Assembly: GCA_907163375.1 (NCBI GenBank)
Contig: CAJQUW010007109.1
Location: 62,001 to 126,000, forward strand
DNA length: 64,000 bases
Direction of reading: 5' to 3'
Source: Prostheceraeus crozeri
Taxonomy: Eukaryota; Platyhelminthes; Polycladida; Euryleptidae
A model generated the notes under the pieces. That model was not told the DNA's origin. It was given only the letters and a program-made list of their open reading frames with translations, and did no database searches. A program made the position numbers and the translations under genes. Shown here piece after piece: positions 9,679 to 20,519 of the stretch. The number at the start of each line of letters is the position of its first letter. Positions within the stretch are counted from its first letter, which is position 1.

Positions 9679-9727
9679 ATTCAAGTAAGTCAGTATGAAA
9701 GCAAAGATAATACGAAATAAAAATTTA

Positions 9728-10174
9728 TTATGGCATGTATTTCAAAAGGTCTTCATCGTCAATATCGTCCCAGAGTCTGGCTTCACATAGATAACAAAAA
9801 CAGTTCACTTGCTTTAATCGTTCTTCCACTGCGAGCCTCACTTTGTCGATATACTCCCACTCCGCCATAGTTCGTGGCTGGGAGTTAGGGGTGTACCACT
9901 CCCATAATTGGTGGAGGAATTTGGTGCTGGTGATCTCCATCACATCGTCAGTATCGTACTGGAGATACTTCCACCTCACGCCTGTTAAGTCGGGACACTC
10001 CTTCTCACATACACTCTCTTCGTCGTCCGCTGGTAATGACAACTTTCTGATATTGTCCAGTCGGTACACCTTCTCTACCTTCCCCTTCGTTGGAGCGTTT
10101 GGTGCAACGAGCGCCTTTGGTGTTGAGCATGGAGAAGAGAAGTTTGTGTTTGGTGTTGTCGGAGGGCTTGTCAT
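9728..10174 (-). CDS. unknown 148-aa protein of element 1
   Basis: An intact frame of 148 aa: Thr/Pro/Ser-rich N-terminus (1-30), a basic segment, an acidic middle and a C-terminus with CFCYLC and a DDIDDEDLL tail. The CxCxxC cluster could bind metal. It is divergently arranged with the polymerase gene. The interval 10175-10270 between them contains ATTGG (CCAAT-type) motifs and a TATATATA core that could serve both. No family recognised. Confidence 0.55.
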   Translation of the reverse strand: MTSPPTTPNTNFSSPCSTPKALVAPNAPTKGKVEKVYRLDNIRKLSLPADDEESVCEKECPDLTGVRWKYLQYDTDDVMEITSTKFLHQLWEWYTPNSQPRTMAEWEYIDKVRLAVEERLKQVNCFCYLCEARLWDDIDDEDLLKYMP

Positions 10175-10270
10175 GTTGACTGTGAATAATAACTTTGAAA
10201 TGTTTTCTAATTCTTAAGTATCAACAAGCAACCAATCAGAATGAACAGCCAATGAATGATGAATATGAAA

Positions 10271-10279
10271 GTATATATG
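10271..10279 (+). promoter_or_regulatory. TATA box of the polymerase gene
   Basis: GTATATATG lies about 170 bp before the ATG at 10449, leaving a leader that contains repeated GTGAATTC-type words. The core is palindromic and may also serve the divergent gene ending at 10174. Confidence 0.4.
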
Positions 10280-10448
10280 TAAAGTGACATTCGTGTCAAT
10301 TCACTCTGTCTTTGTGACATATAAGTGAAGTGTTCTCTGGCGAATTCTATATTTGAGGCGTACAAGTGAACTGCTCTCTCGTGAATTCCAAATTTGAGTG
10401 AAGTCTCTATCTTGTTGAAGTATCAACCTTAAACTTGATTTCGTTGAA

Positions 10449-13400
10449 ATGGTAAGTTGAACATTTCTTCACTCATCTCCCTCAAACGTGTGGCTAATAG
10501 CATCTTCCTCAATTTCAGGCATCAACTTCATCACCAACGACCTCCCTTCTCGAGGAAAGTTTAGAGTTGTTGAGTCAAAGTAGGTTGCAACAATACACTG
10601 ACACTTGAACAGAGATGATGGAATGATTTCTCTTTCAGGTGATGTGAGTTCCAGCTCAGGACTCTCGCGACAAGGCAACGAGTGGGAATGTGCCGACTGC
10701 GGACATATGTTTACAAGGAAGCACAGTCTCCTTCGACACATCAAACAACGTGTGTGTCAACGCAAAGCGGCGTCAATCTCCGGAGGTGAAGTTGATTCTG
10801 ACGATGACCTCTCCTTTCCTTGCGATTTTTTCCCTCTTTCTTTTGATAGTCACCTTCAGCGATCTTCGCACAAACTTCAACACACGCATGCAAATGATCA
10901 CTACACCAACGGTACCTCTACCATCTCTCTCATTAATGTTTCACATAATAATTTAGTACGCGACTACTGCATGGAGTCCAATACTCAAATAGTAGATTTT
11001 CCTGAGTGGCTCCTTCAAAATTCTAACATTATCGAAGCGCTCTTCAACAATTTAGACAATTTTAGAATGAAGGCGCTCATCTACCTTAAACTAAAATATA
11101 GTAAGATAGATTTTCAAACGGGTCAAGTGACGGAGAGAATACAGTTTCATGTTCCTTCCTCTTCCGCAACCGAAGTTGTAGACTGCGAGTCTTGGCTAAA
11201 TTTTCACATTCAATGTTTAAAATCAAATGTAGATAAATTCGATCAACGCGACAGCGCTCTCATTTTTGATGGTGTGGACTCAGCCATATTCAAAATTTCC
11301 CTATTAGAAAGTCATGCAGCTCGAGGCACATTTAAACTACCAAAAACGTTGTATACTAAGAAAGCTGTCATCAATGTCGATTGTAAATCACAGTGTTTCA
11401 AATATGCAGTCCTATCCATCCTTCACTATAATGATATCAACGCGAATCGAAATCATACCTATAGCTATAGACAGTGGGAGGATGAACTAGACTTTGAAGG
11501 TTGTGATAGTAACAACATGAAAATCAAAGATGTAGAAACGATCGAAAAACATAATAAGATTAAAATTGTCGTTCACGTGTGGGAGAAGGGGTTGAAGGGT
11601 GCCCGCTATAATTCACGTTCAACTTGTTATGAACGTGTAGTCAACCTGTTATTAGTAAAACAAGATAATAGCGAGGAATGGCACTACTGTGATATTCCCA
11701 AAATCTCTCGCTTCTACACTCACTTGGGGCACTTTAAAAGAGGTGAACATTTTGTATGCGACCGCTGCATCCGCTCCTTTTGGAGTAAAGATAAATTTGA
11801 AACTCACTATGAATGGTGCAAGCGAGGTAAATTACAAATGGAACGCATGCCCAAAGATAAAATATTTTCACATAGGGATAATGGTGACGAATTAAGTCCC
11901 CTGCGTGTCATTTACGCAGACATAGAATGCTACATTGATGATATCATCCACAAGCCAGCAGCCATATCCTGCTATGAAGTATGGCATGACCACTTTAGGA
12001 ATAGACAAAACAGAATGCATACTTGGCAAGGTGAAGATTGCATTTCAAAATTTCTAGAATTTCTCGATAAAGCTGCTAAATTTCAACAATCATATGATTC
12101 CCAATTGCAGCGTAAGTCACTACATATGTCAGATGAAGACAAACAAAAATTTGAAAGTTGCACATCGTGCCCTAAATGTCATAAAACGTTTGATGACGAT
12201 AAAATTAAGAAAGTGCGTGATCATGATCACATCACTGGTAAATTTAGAAACGCACTCTGCTCCAAATGTAACTTTTCACTTAGGTTGAGACGTCGTGTAC
12301 TACCCGTCATTTTTCATAACTTTAAGGGCTATGACAGTCATATGCTCATAAAAGGAGGTTTGAGCCAGATGAAATCGTGGCAGTTTAATGTAATAGCGCA
12401 AACGAGAGAAAAATTCATGGCAATGACAGCAAAAGTACCAGTAGATAAAACTAAAGAAAATAAGACAGTCTTCTTCGAAATAAAATTTTTATATTCATTC
12501 CAATTCATGTCAGCGTCACTAGCTTCTCTCGTTCGTAATCTCAAGTTTCTTCCCCATAGTCAAACTTTGAAGAAACACTATCCAAACTTAACGGATGAAA
12601 TAATCACTCGCAAAGGAGTCTTTCCCTATGCGTATTTTAGCTCAATGTCTAAACTAAATGAAACAACCCTTCTTTCCATTGACAAATTCCAAAACGATTT
12701 GACGGGTCAAGATTGTCCAGTAGAGGACTATGAACATGCTCAAGAGGCATGGTTAAAATTTGATTGTAAAACGTTTGGCGATTATATGATCGCTTACTTA
12801 GAATTAGATGTCATTTTGCTGGCTGATGTCTTTCAGGAATTTCGACGAGTGGCATTAGAAGAAGACAAATTAGATCCTGTCCACTTTGTCAGTCTACCAG
12901 CCATGTCCTTTAAATCAGCCTTTAAAATAACTGGTGAGACCATTCATCTCTTACAAGACCCCGAGATGTATAACATATTTGAGCGCGGTGGTCTCACATT
13001 TGTAAATAAACATCATATAAAATCTAAAACAGTAGATGATGGTCATATCCACCTAAAGTACTATGACCAAAATAATTTATATGGCAGTTCACTGTCTAAA
13101 CCACTACCTCATTCCGAGTTTAGTTGGTTAAATCAAGATGAGCTTGAGTATTACTCCAACCCTTCAAACATACTGAAGATTCCAGATGAAGGTGATTGGG
13201 GATATTATTTTGAAGTGGATTTCATTTATCCAAATAGTATTAAAAATAAAACTGCTGATTTCCCACTCGCACCTGAATATGGTGAAGTGACTGAAGATAT
13301 GTTTTCACCATTCATGTCACAATTTCATAATAACTTAACAGAGTGTGGACAGCCAAGGTACAAACCATGCCGCAAACTTTTACTCACCCAATATGATAAG

Positions 13401-14414
13401 AAAAATTATCTCGTACACTTCTGCATACTAAAATTCTATTTAGAAATGGGCATGCTTCTAAAGTCAGTTCACCGCATTATCAAATTTAGACAGAAAGCCT
13501 TCCTCAAACCCTACATAGATAGTAACAGTCAAAAACGTGCACTCGCCCAAAATAATTTTGAAAAGGATTTTTATAAATATAAGAATAACAGTCTTTTCGG
13601 AAAGACCATGGAGGATGTTAGAAAACGTATGAACTACAAACTAGTCGTTGATGAACAAAAATATCACAAATTGACCTCATCACCTCTTTTCATTGATAGA
13701 GACATAATCGATGAGGATCTTGTAGGCGTTAAAATGATAAAATCAGAAGTTGAGTTGTGCAAACCCATCTATATTGGGCAAGCCGTTTTAGATTATTCCA
13801 AGCTTGAAATGTATCAACTCTTCTACAAAATATTAAAACCATGCCCTCTCGTAAAAGAGGTTCGCTTGCTGGGTGGTGATACAGATAGTTTCTTTTTAGG
13901 AATTACCACTCAAAAAGATTTAAATTTTAATGAAGTAGGCAAGTCATTAGAAAAATATTTCGACACATCTAACTACAATCCCACTCATCCACTCTATTCC
14001 ATGCAGAATAAAGCCAAACTTGGTTGTTTTAAGGATGAAACAGCAGGAAAGGAAATAGATGAAATGATTCTCCTCCGTCCTAAAATGTATTCCATAAAAT
14101 TAAAAGAATGTGCAGATAGTATTAAGCGTGCTAAAGGTATATCAAAATCCATTGTTCACAAAATGAAACATCGGTCCTATAAGAAGGCCTATAAAAATAA
14201 AACTATAACGTTTGTCAATATGACAATCTTAAAATCTCAAGTTCATACTGTGAAAACGCACACGTTCAAGAAACGAGCGCTTTCAACATGGGAGGATAAG
14301 AGGTGTTGGATAGGACATAACACATCTCTTCCACATGGACATCCTGACACAAACATACCTCCACCCAAAAGAATAAAACTCACACTACCACATTCAGGAG
14401 ATGTATTGACATAA
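10449..14414 (+). CDS. polB: protein-primed DNA polymerase B of element 1, with two mini-introns
   Basis: Replicates the element genome. The long frame has no upstream ATG before 10623. A three-exon model solves this: exon 1 ends with the ATG (10449-10451), intron 10452-10518 (GTAAGT...TTTCAG), exon 10519-10579, intron 10580-10638 (GTAGGT...TTTCAG), then exon to 14414, giving about 1279 aa in one frame. C2H2-type fingers lie near the N-terminus and again near residue 385. Exonuclease motifs: ADIEC, HNFKGYDSH, LELDVILLADVF. A CPKC...DHDH...CSKCN endonuclease-VII-like zinc site lies between exo I and II. Polymerase motifs: YYDQNNLYG (A), NNSLFGKTMEDV (B), GGDTDSFF (C). All catalytic motifs are present and I see no disabling mutation. 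Confidence 0.9.
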
Positions 14415-14593
14415 TCAACTTTAACTCAGTATTTTGATGTTGCTTTTTGTAGATATACATGGTTGTTTTATGTATCGCATGAGATCGTTTCTTCCTTGTG
14501 AATATATGCCTACAGTAAGCCCATTCCCCCTTTATCTGTGAAAAGACTTTTTCATACACATATTTTTATTTCAATAAACATATCACAATGACT

Positions 14594-16076
14594 TCACTTT
14601 GTTTTCCGAAACACTAAAGTTACGAGGGATTTAGTATCTTTCACATGGATGCACTCTTGTAAACCATTGGTAATTTTGATAGCAATAGAGGGTATAGTTT
14701 GTTTGACGACGGGATGATAGAAAATAGATTCAAACATCTTCTCGACTATTCCATATGAAGCGTCTTTATCATGAATGAAATCACGTAAAATGTATTCTTT
14801 TTCTCACCAACAGAAATAGGTAGAATCAAATCACTTTGAATGTAAAGGTGCTGTTCATGTTTATCAAGTGTCATTGGTGTTTCTATACCAATTGTATGCG
14901 CAGCAGTAAACACAGTTTGTAGTATTGAAAAACCAAAGAGTTTTTTCAAATTTTTACTCATTGACATTGAATGTCATCACCCAGTTTCAGAACAACGCGT
15001 TGATTTTCAATTGAAAGCGAAATGTGGTGTGTCTTTACATCATATTTACTTTTCATCACATGCTTCAACTTCTGTTATATATAAGGATTTACTACATGAA
15101 TGAAGCTTTCAACTGTATGATATAGACGCGGCATTATATTGATAGCAACTTTAGATTCTTCATAAGACTGGTAAATTTTCTTGATGCGATCGCCATAGAT
15201 GTCCACCCACCATTCATCATTAACTGAATCAGCTTTAGTGTGATATTCATGAGAAGCATACACCACACCGCTTCCAATAATAGGTGTATAATGTCTTACA
15301 AAATGACGCAAGGTTGGAGAGAAATAAACTGTAAGTTTGTCATTATATTTCTGAATAACCAACTTATTTTTGTCCGCCATAATTTTCTCTCCATACTTCT
15401 TACCCACAGTCTCATTCCATCGTTTTACTAACTCAATAAGTGATAAAGGTTGAACACCACGCTTTTTCAAAATGATGCGTTCTTCGCATTCTACAACATC
15501 TTCATCAAATATTTTAAATTTATAATGAAATTTGTTGATTCGATTTGAATAAATTTTTTTAACATTTCCAGTAGCAATTGACGTTAGATGTAGTCCATGA
15601 CCAAAACCGAGATGTGGATAGAATTCATTATCCAGCCTCAGTGTAAGACCTTTAGTAAAAGAATGAAAGCGAAGGAATTGTCTCCCACTCCAATGATAGA
15701 TAGTAAACTCATAAGCTTTCTGATCCTTATTCTTCATGATGGAAGTATTACCACTGTTGAATGCCTTAATAATTTTCTCATTCCCAAATGGACCATAATA
15801 ATCTGATTTTATCTGAATCCATTCATAGTTCCACTTTCCATCTGACGTTAAATTGTATGGGAACTGGAATGCATTATTCATCGTTATTCCATCATGGGTG
15901 CGAGGAGTCAATATCATTTCTTCCAAATCATTCACATTCTGAATATTGCTATCATAGCAAATACTAGAAACGCCAACCTCCCATTCACCTTCTAAATGTA
16001 GTGGGCGATTTAATTCTACTCGATAGTCTGATGGTTTATTTTTGGGAAATTTATTCATAGAAGCATTACTGGGCAA
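14594..16076 (-). pseudogene. WEVG-family structural-type protein, copy 1, broken
   Basis: The main open part is 15075-16076 (333 aa). The N-terminal PSNASMNKFPKNKPSDY...GEWEVGV is a signature of a protein found repeatedly in Polinton-class elements, probably a virion component (penton or fibre role not settled). An in-frame TAA at 15075-15077 ends it, but the same frame continues beyond. After one frame change near 14970 and another near 14745 the rest of the domain follows to a stop at 14594. These downstream parts align by eye with the end of the neighbouring paralogue (16152-17556). No ATG precedes the N-terminal motif in frame, so the start is also lost or lies in another exon. Confidence 0.65.
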
Positions 16077-16151
16077 GTAGATTAGAAACGAGTCCTTATT
16101 TTAACTTTCCATATTATTCACATTGGAAAAATATATTAGCATACTTTTGCA

Positions 16152-17556
16152 TTAACTCTTCATTCGGAAATGGAGTGTGATACTTGTCACAGCATCTTTA
16201 TGAAAAGGAATCAACGCACCAGCATCGTCATAAATTGCAATATTAATTTGTGGGATGTAGTTTGATTTCAGCTTTGTATAATGCACTTTCTTGAAAGTAT
16301 GCTCAGATAAAATACTGCAGCTTCTTGGCTGGTATGGTATCATTGCTAGCAATGGAGCTTCAACATCTCCCACACGTACATCTTCACCAATATTGGAATA
16401 TATCTGAAAATAGTTAATACGACGCGATAGTGACATGTCTGCGCTAGCCTTGGTTACAGTACCACTTTTAAAGATATTTTGATCAAAACCCAAAATGTCC
16501 ATTAGAGTTTTATCCATAATTAGTTCAATACCTTTTCCACTTATAGTGAGAGACAAAGTACCTTCTTTTTCAGAAAATGAAATATGTTGCTCATTAATCA
16601 CTTCATTTAAATAATCTACAACCAATTTAACTGAAGTAATAATGCGACGCATCAACACTCTTGTTTCATGTAAGATACCACCTAAAGGCTCTACACACTT
16701 TCTGTATAAAGATACGGTCCATTCTGTATCAAATTGATTTGACCTTTCACATGGTAAATGTTGCATATCAAATTTTCCATGAACAGCTGCAGAATGATGT
16801 CGTAAGAACTGATGAAAATCTTTTGAACAAACTAATACTAGATCATCATCATTTAATTTACTTATTGCAATATGATTAGATGATTTGATATAAGTCAATG
16901 TTGCCACTTGTTTACCATCAACTCGAAGGAGATAATTAAATTTCTTCAATAATGTTTCAGGAGTCATGTTTGTCTTTCTTGGCTTGATCACAATCTTCTT
17001 CACCAACGTCTTCTCATTTTTTGGAATAAGATCTACATAATAAGCTTCCTCTCGATATATTAACTGTTTATGACCACTTGGGTGGTAATTAACGTTATAA
17101 TTATCATAGCTTGTTAAGGCGCTAGCGAGGTAACCTAAATCATTTCTTAAACTTGGAATTAAACCAACAATCCAATCTTTCTCAACTACATGATGTACAT
17201 AATTATGATCATCATTGTGCGGAGTAAATTGGGCAATACGTTTACACGCTTTATTCAAGAAATCATATATAAACTTTTTACATGACAAGAGATCTTTCTT
17301 TGGCCACTGTGGAATGTATACTCGGCAGCCCTTTTCACATTGGTAAGCAGCTGTGCGTCTCATATTAATAGTCATCACCTCATGATCAAAAGTATAGACA
17401 CAGTTGCTATAAACAAGTTGAGTGACACCCACTTCCCACTTCCCACTTTCCATTTAGCTGTTGTGCATGATCAATGGGAGTAGAAAAGAGTGCAGCTCGA
17501 TTACTAGCAAATCTATTTGCAGCCACATTGCTAAGCAAAATATGATAAAACGACAT
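16152..17556 (-). pseudogene. WEVG-family structural-type protein, copy 2, one frameshift
   Basis: Paralogue of the gene at 14594-16076. The 433-aa open part (16152-17453) begins inside the conserved GKWEVGV motif. The natural N-terminus lies just upstream in another frame, from an ATG at 17554-17556, and carries the LLSNVAANRF...LNGKWEVG pattern of the family. The frame is lost at three tandem copies of a 7-bp unit (CCCACTT on the plus strand at 17428-17448); two copies would be in frame, so a slipped-strand gain of one unit is the simplest explanation. The rest of the frame is open to the end. The ATG lies only 35 bp from that of the divergent PC4-like gene. Confidence 0.65.
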
Positions 17557-17591
17557 TTTGATATTGCTGATCTGCGGCTTTGCATAACATC

Positions 17592-17948
17592 ATGAAGACT
17601 TGGATTTTGGACTCTCTACAATATATCAGAGTTGATCGTAATGGAAACGTACATTTCAAAAATTCTCATGGTCATACATCAAGAGGTATTACATTAACAT
17701 GGCGACAATTTGTCAACCTCAATGATATCATGAGGGATTTGGAATATTTTGAAACATTAAGATTCATCTCCTTGGGTGATCAAGTTTGGCTTCAACATTA
17801 CAGAAATGAAATTCAAATCTGCCATTCTCATTCCGCAAACTGTTTCTCATTTCGCAAATACAATTGGGAGAAGTATAGAAGATACATACATCGCTCCATC
17901 ATGACATTTATTCGTCGTGAGTTCATCGCCCTACTATGCAAATCTTAA
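17592..17948 (+). CDS. PC4-like ssDNA-binding or transcription cofactor, copy 1
   Basis: A frame from ATG 17592 (118 aa) with two similar halves. Each has a short beta-rich segment followed by an aromatic-Tyr/Phe helix (RGITLTWRQFVNLNDIM; then SFRKYNWEKYRRYIHRSI). The first half resembles the core of the p15/PC4 transcription coactivator (GI-LT-xxQF-xxL). PC4-type proteins bind single-stranded DNA and help transcription. The neighbouring gene 17971-18621 is a clear paralogue. It shares a 35-bp divergent start region with the minus-strand gene. The PC4 assignment is by pattern only. Confidence 0.45.
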   Translation: MKTWILDSLQYIRVDRNGNVHFKNSHGHTSRGITLTWRQFVNLNDIMRDLEYFETLRFISLGDQVWLQHYRNEIQICHSHSANCFSFRKYNWEKYRRYIHRSIMTFIRREFIALLCKS

Positions 17949-17970
17949 TCAGACATGACTACCACGCACT

Positions 17971-18621
17971 ATGAGTTGGAAATTAGATTCCCTACAACGT
18001 ATTGAAACGGATCATGACCGAAACGTCTATTTCAAAGATTCAACTGGAAATGTGAGAAGAGAGTTTGCTTTATCTTATCGTCATTTTCAATCTCTACATC
18101 ATATCATGAAGGATCTGAAATACTTCTATATGAAAAGACATTCACGTATTGGAAATCGCATACGGCTGCGCGTCAACAAACGGCGAATTCAACTCTATCA
18201 TTCCCAACTCCATACTAACTTCACATTTCATCAAGGTAGTTGGGAAAAGTATAAAAGGAAGGTACATCGCTCAATTTACTCATTTTTTCATCATGAAGCG
18301 CCATCGCTACACCATCGTCAACATTCTCCGTCGCTTCAGACTCTACACCAAAATCGATCTCACAACATTACACCAACAGCTTCCAAACAGCAAGTATTAC
18401 CCGGGCCGACCTCAAATGTTAGTGGTGAAGATGAACAATTCACGGAATCTTCAATTCTTCCCAAATGGGACTGTACAGATTCTCGGCGCCCTTTCTCATT
18501 CATCGGCGCAGTCAATGCGCTTAGAGCTACAGAGACTACTACGTCGGATATGGAAGAGGGAGAGGTGTGTGATGTCGAATCTGACTGTGGACAATATGGT
18601 GATCTCTACTCAATTGAGTGA
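17971..18621 (+). CDS. PC4-like protein, copy 2, with long tail overlapping the TBP-like frame
   Basis: Residues 1-110 align throughout with copy 1 (KLDSLQRIE...NVYFKDS; FALSYRHFQSLHHIMKDL; FHQGSWEKYKRKVHRSI). After residue 110 the frame continues for about 105 codons, ending in an acidic EEGEVCDVES tail. From 18293 onward this tail overlaps, in a different frame, the TBP-like gene. Copy 1 stops where the overlap begins here, so the tail may be a run-on after loss of the stop rather than real protein. True overlapping genes cannot be excluded. Confidence 0.5.
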   Translation: MSWKLDSLQRIETDHDRNVYFKDSTGNVRREFALSYRHFQSLHHIMKDLKYFYMKRHSRIGNRIRLRVNKRRIQLYHSQLHTNFTFHQGSWEKYKRKVHRSIYSFFHHEAPSLHHRQHSPSLQTLHQNRSHNITPTASKQQVLPGPTSNVSGEDEQFTESSILPKWDCTDSRRPFSFIGAVNALRATETTTSDMEEGEVCDVESDCGQYGDLYSIE

Positions 18622-18837
18622 AAGTGTATCATTTTTGAAGATTCGTACCAGCAGTTACAATTTGTGTTATGAATCCGAACTTTTCCTGCAGCTCTCATTA
18701 GTTGTTGGTTACCTGTGCATGTTGCAATCTTTCATAATAGTAAAGTGATCATTACTGGACTAAAATCTCATGTAAAAGCAAATGTGATCCTAGACTATCT
18801 CATCGAGTATGTACGTACCCAGCGGATTGTAAAATAA
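18293..18837 (+). pseudogene. TATA-binding-protein-like gene, one frameshift
   Basis: Starting at ATG 18293 the frame encodes a two-repeat TBP-like core. In the first repeat: YTIVNILRRFRL, a KIDL helix start, a YYPGR turn, a beta strand, then LQFFPNGTVQILGA and an A-rich helix, matching the order of TBP repeat 1 (IVA, L-DL, Y-P-RF, IF-SGK, TGA). The second repeat starts LTVDNMV and reaches CYESELF, equal to TBP YEPELFP. There the frame is lost at a T run (18681-18684). In the adjacent frame the rest of the repeat continues (HNSKVIITGLKSH) to a TAA at 18835-18837. TBP bends TATA DNA and starts transcription. An element-borne copy would suit the element's own TATA boxes. It lies head-on to the protease gene. 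Confidence 0.7.
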
Positions 18838-18863
18838 AAAACAATTTTTCCAACATGATGTTT

Positions 18864-19325
18864 TTATTTCAAATCATGATAGAACTTACAAATCATTTTT
18901 TCATTAGAGGATGGATTACATGAAAAGTTTTGAATAACAGATACAAATCGAGATACATGTAAACGTTTTAAGATGAAGTACAGTACAAAAGCACCACACG
19001 TTGATGAAAGTGGATGTTGTAGTATGCGTTCATTTCGCTGATATTGACGCGTATGTTTTCTCAACCACTGCTGTGTTGGTATATTTGGAGGTTGAGCAAG
19101 AGAGTCAAATAGTTCACCACGTCGGTCTTCTCCAATAAAGATCGCTTTCCAATGCTCACCGCCTAAATTCTGCGAATGAGTGTTTAGCACAATAAAGATG
19201 GGATAGTGATTTACTGCAGGTGGTAAGGTATCGGGCGAATAGACATTATCGAAAGCTTTCAACGTCGCTTCGTCTGCATTACGCTGTACTTTAGTTTTAA
19301 TATCGTCAGCAGTCAACCAACTCAT
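18864..19325 (-). CDS. adenain-like cysteine protease of element 1
   Basis: An intact 153-aa frame of the Ulp1/adenovirus-protease clan, which matures capsid proteins. Catalytic His is in GGEHWKAIF, Asp in GELFDSLA, and Cys in SSTCGAFVLYF, in the right order and spacing. The length is close to the shorter members of the Polinton family. Its stop lies 27 bp from the end of the convergent TBP-like gene. No defect seen. Confidence 0.9.
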   Translation of the reverse strand: MSWLTADDIKTKVQRNADEATLKAFDNVYSPDTLPPAVNHYPIFIVLNTHSQNLGGEHWKAIFIGEDRRGELFDSLAQPPNIPTQQWLRKHTRQYQRNERILQHPLSSTCGAFVLYFILKRLHVSRFVSVIQNFSCNPSSNEKMICKFYHDLK

Positions 19326-19336
19326 TAACGATTATA

Positions 19337-20517
19337 CTAAAGAATCACGTCACGATACTTTGTAATTTCAATATTTGAATCGAAGACTGCATAAATTAAT
19401 ACATTGATCGTCTCAGGTAGTGTTCTTTTGAACGTCAAATCCAAACGAATATTATGAGGCACGTTCGCTTGACGATAGGGTGAACTAATATCGCTGTCAG
19501 CAGTCAAATCAAATGCATAAATAGTATATCCACTCTTAAACTCTTTCATAGTCAGTCCGTTGGTGTCATCCGTATTGTAAAAGCCAAAGACATCCATACA
19601 GTCAACATAACTGCGCATAAATTGATCCGAAGCAAAATCTGGTTTGTAGGGTGGACCAGGATGACTCACACCATTTACACGTAAAGCAATTTCACTTAAC
19701 TGATTGTGTTTAAAATTGAAAGGATTCTTCTTTATATTACCATTAAATGCATCATTTTCAACCATTGCCACCATGAGGAGCTTCGGTGCTTCCGATGGAA
19801 AGAAGCCATCTTTCATGAAACTCTTTTGATCTTTCGGAATTGTAAAGGTGAGAAGCTTTGTATGCTGAATGGGGTAAATGGCATTTTGGCGGTTAAGACC
19901 TTCAGCATGCCCTCTAATGACACTTGGATTCGGTACTACTTGACGAATGTAAAGTGCAATATCTTCCACATGAATTCTAAAATTGTCAACTTTAACAAAT
20001 GCATTCAGCGCAAATTCAGGCTTATTCAATGTCAGCTTGAGTCGCATGCTGGTATTACAGAGTAAAAACTTTGACTGTCTAAAGAAGTCTAAATTCAGCG
20101 GACCATATAGCTGACATACTTTACTATCTTTAATCAAAGCAGATCGCTTTACAAAGCCACTGTTTGTTTCAACATCAAATATGATTTATAGGGATAATGG
20201 CTTTGACCACCTTCCACATGCTGCTCTCCAATCGTTAGAGAAACATCGCGAAGTAATGTAGTCAATGGTAAATTGTTCAGTCTAACTTTATGTGCATCGT
20301 CAATAGCAGTTCCATCTGCTTGCTGAATTCTAAACCTCAAATCAACCATCGCATAACTCAAATCTATGTAGTCATCACTACCACCAGGAATAACAAATTC
20401 AATGGGGCCAGCATTCTCAGCTGTTCGAGGATGATAATCTACAATACTTGAACTAAGAATATCTGTCTGTATGGCTTGTTGATCAAACAAACAAAACCCG
20501 GAAGTTTTGCACTCCAT
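19337..20517 (-). pseudogene. major capsid protein of element 1, internal deletion and frameshift
   Basis: Two adjacent frames are the N-terminal and C-terminal parts of the Polinton double-jelly-roll capsid protein. The first (20149-20517) ends shortly after YPYKSYL and includes IEFVIPGGSDDYIDL. The second (19337-20137) includes NAFNGNIKKNPFNFKH, an RSYVDCM segment and ETINVLIYAVFDSNIEI. Both match the known order in this family. At the join, family members carry an additional several tens of residues that are missing here, and the frame changes within about 20138-20160. The gene is therefore broken, by a deletion with frameshift. Confidence 0.8.
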
Positions 20518-20519
20518 AA

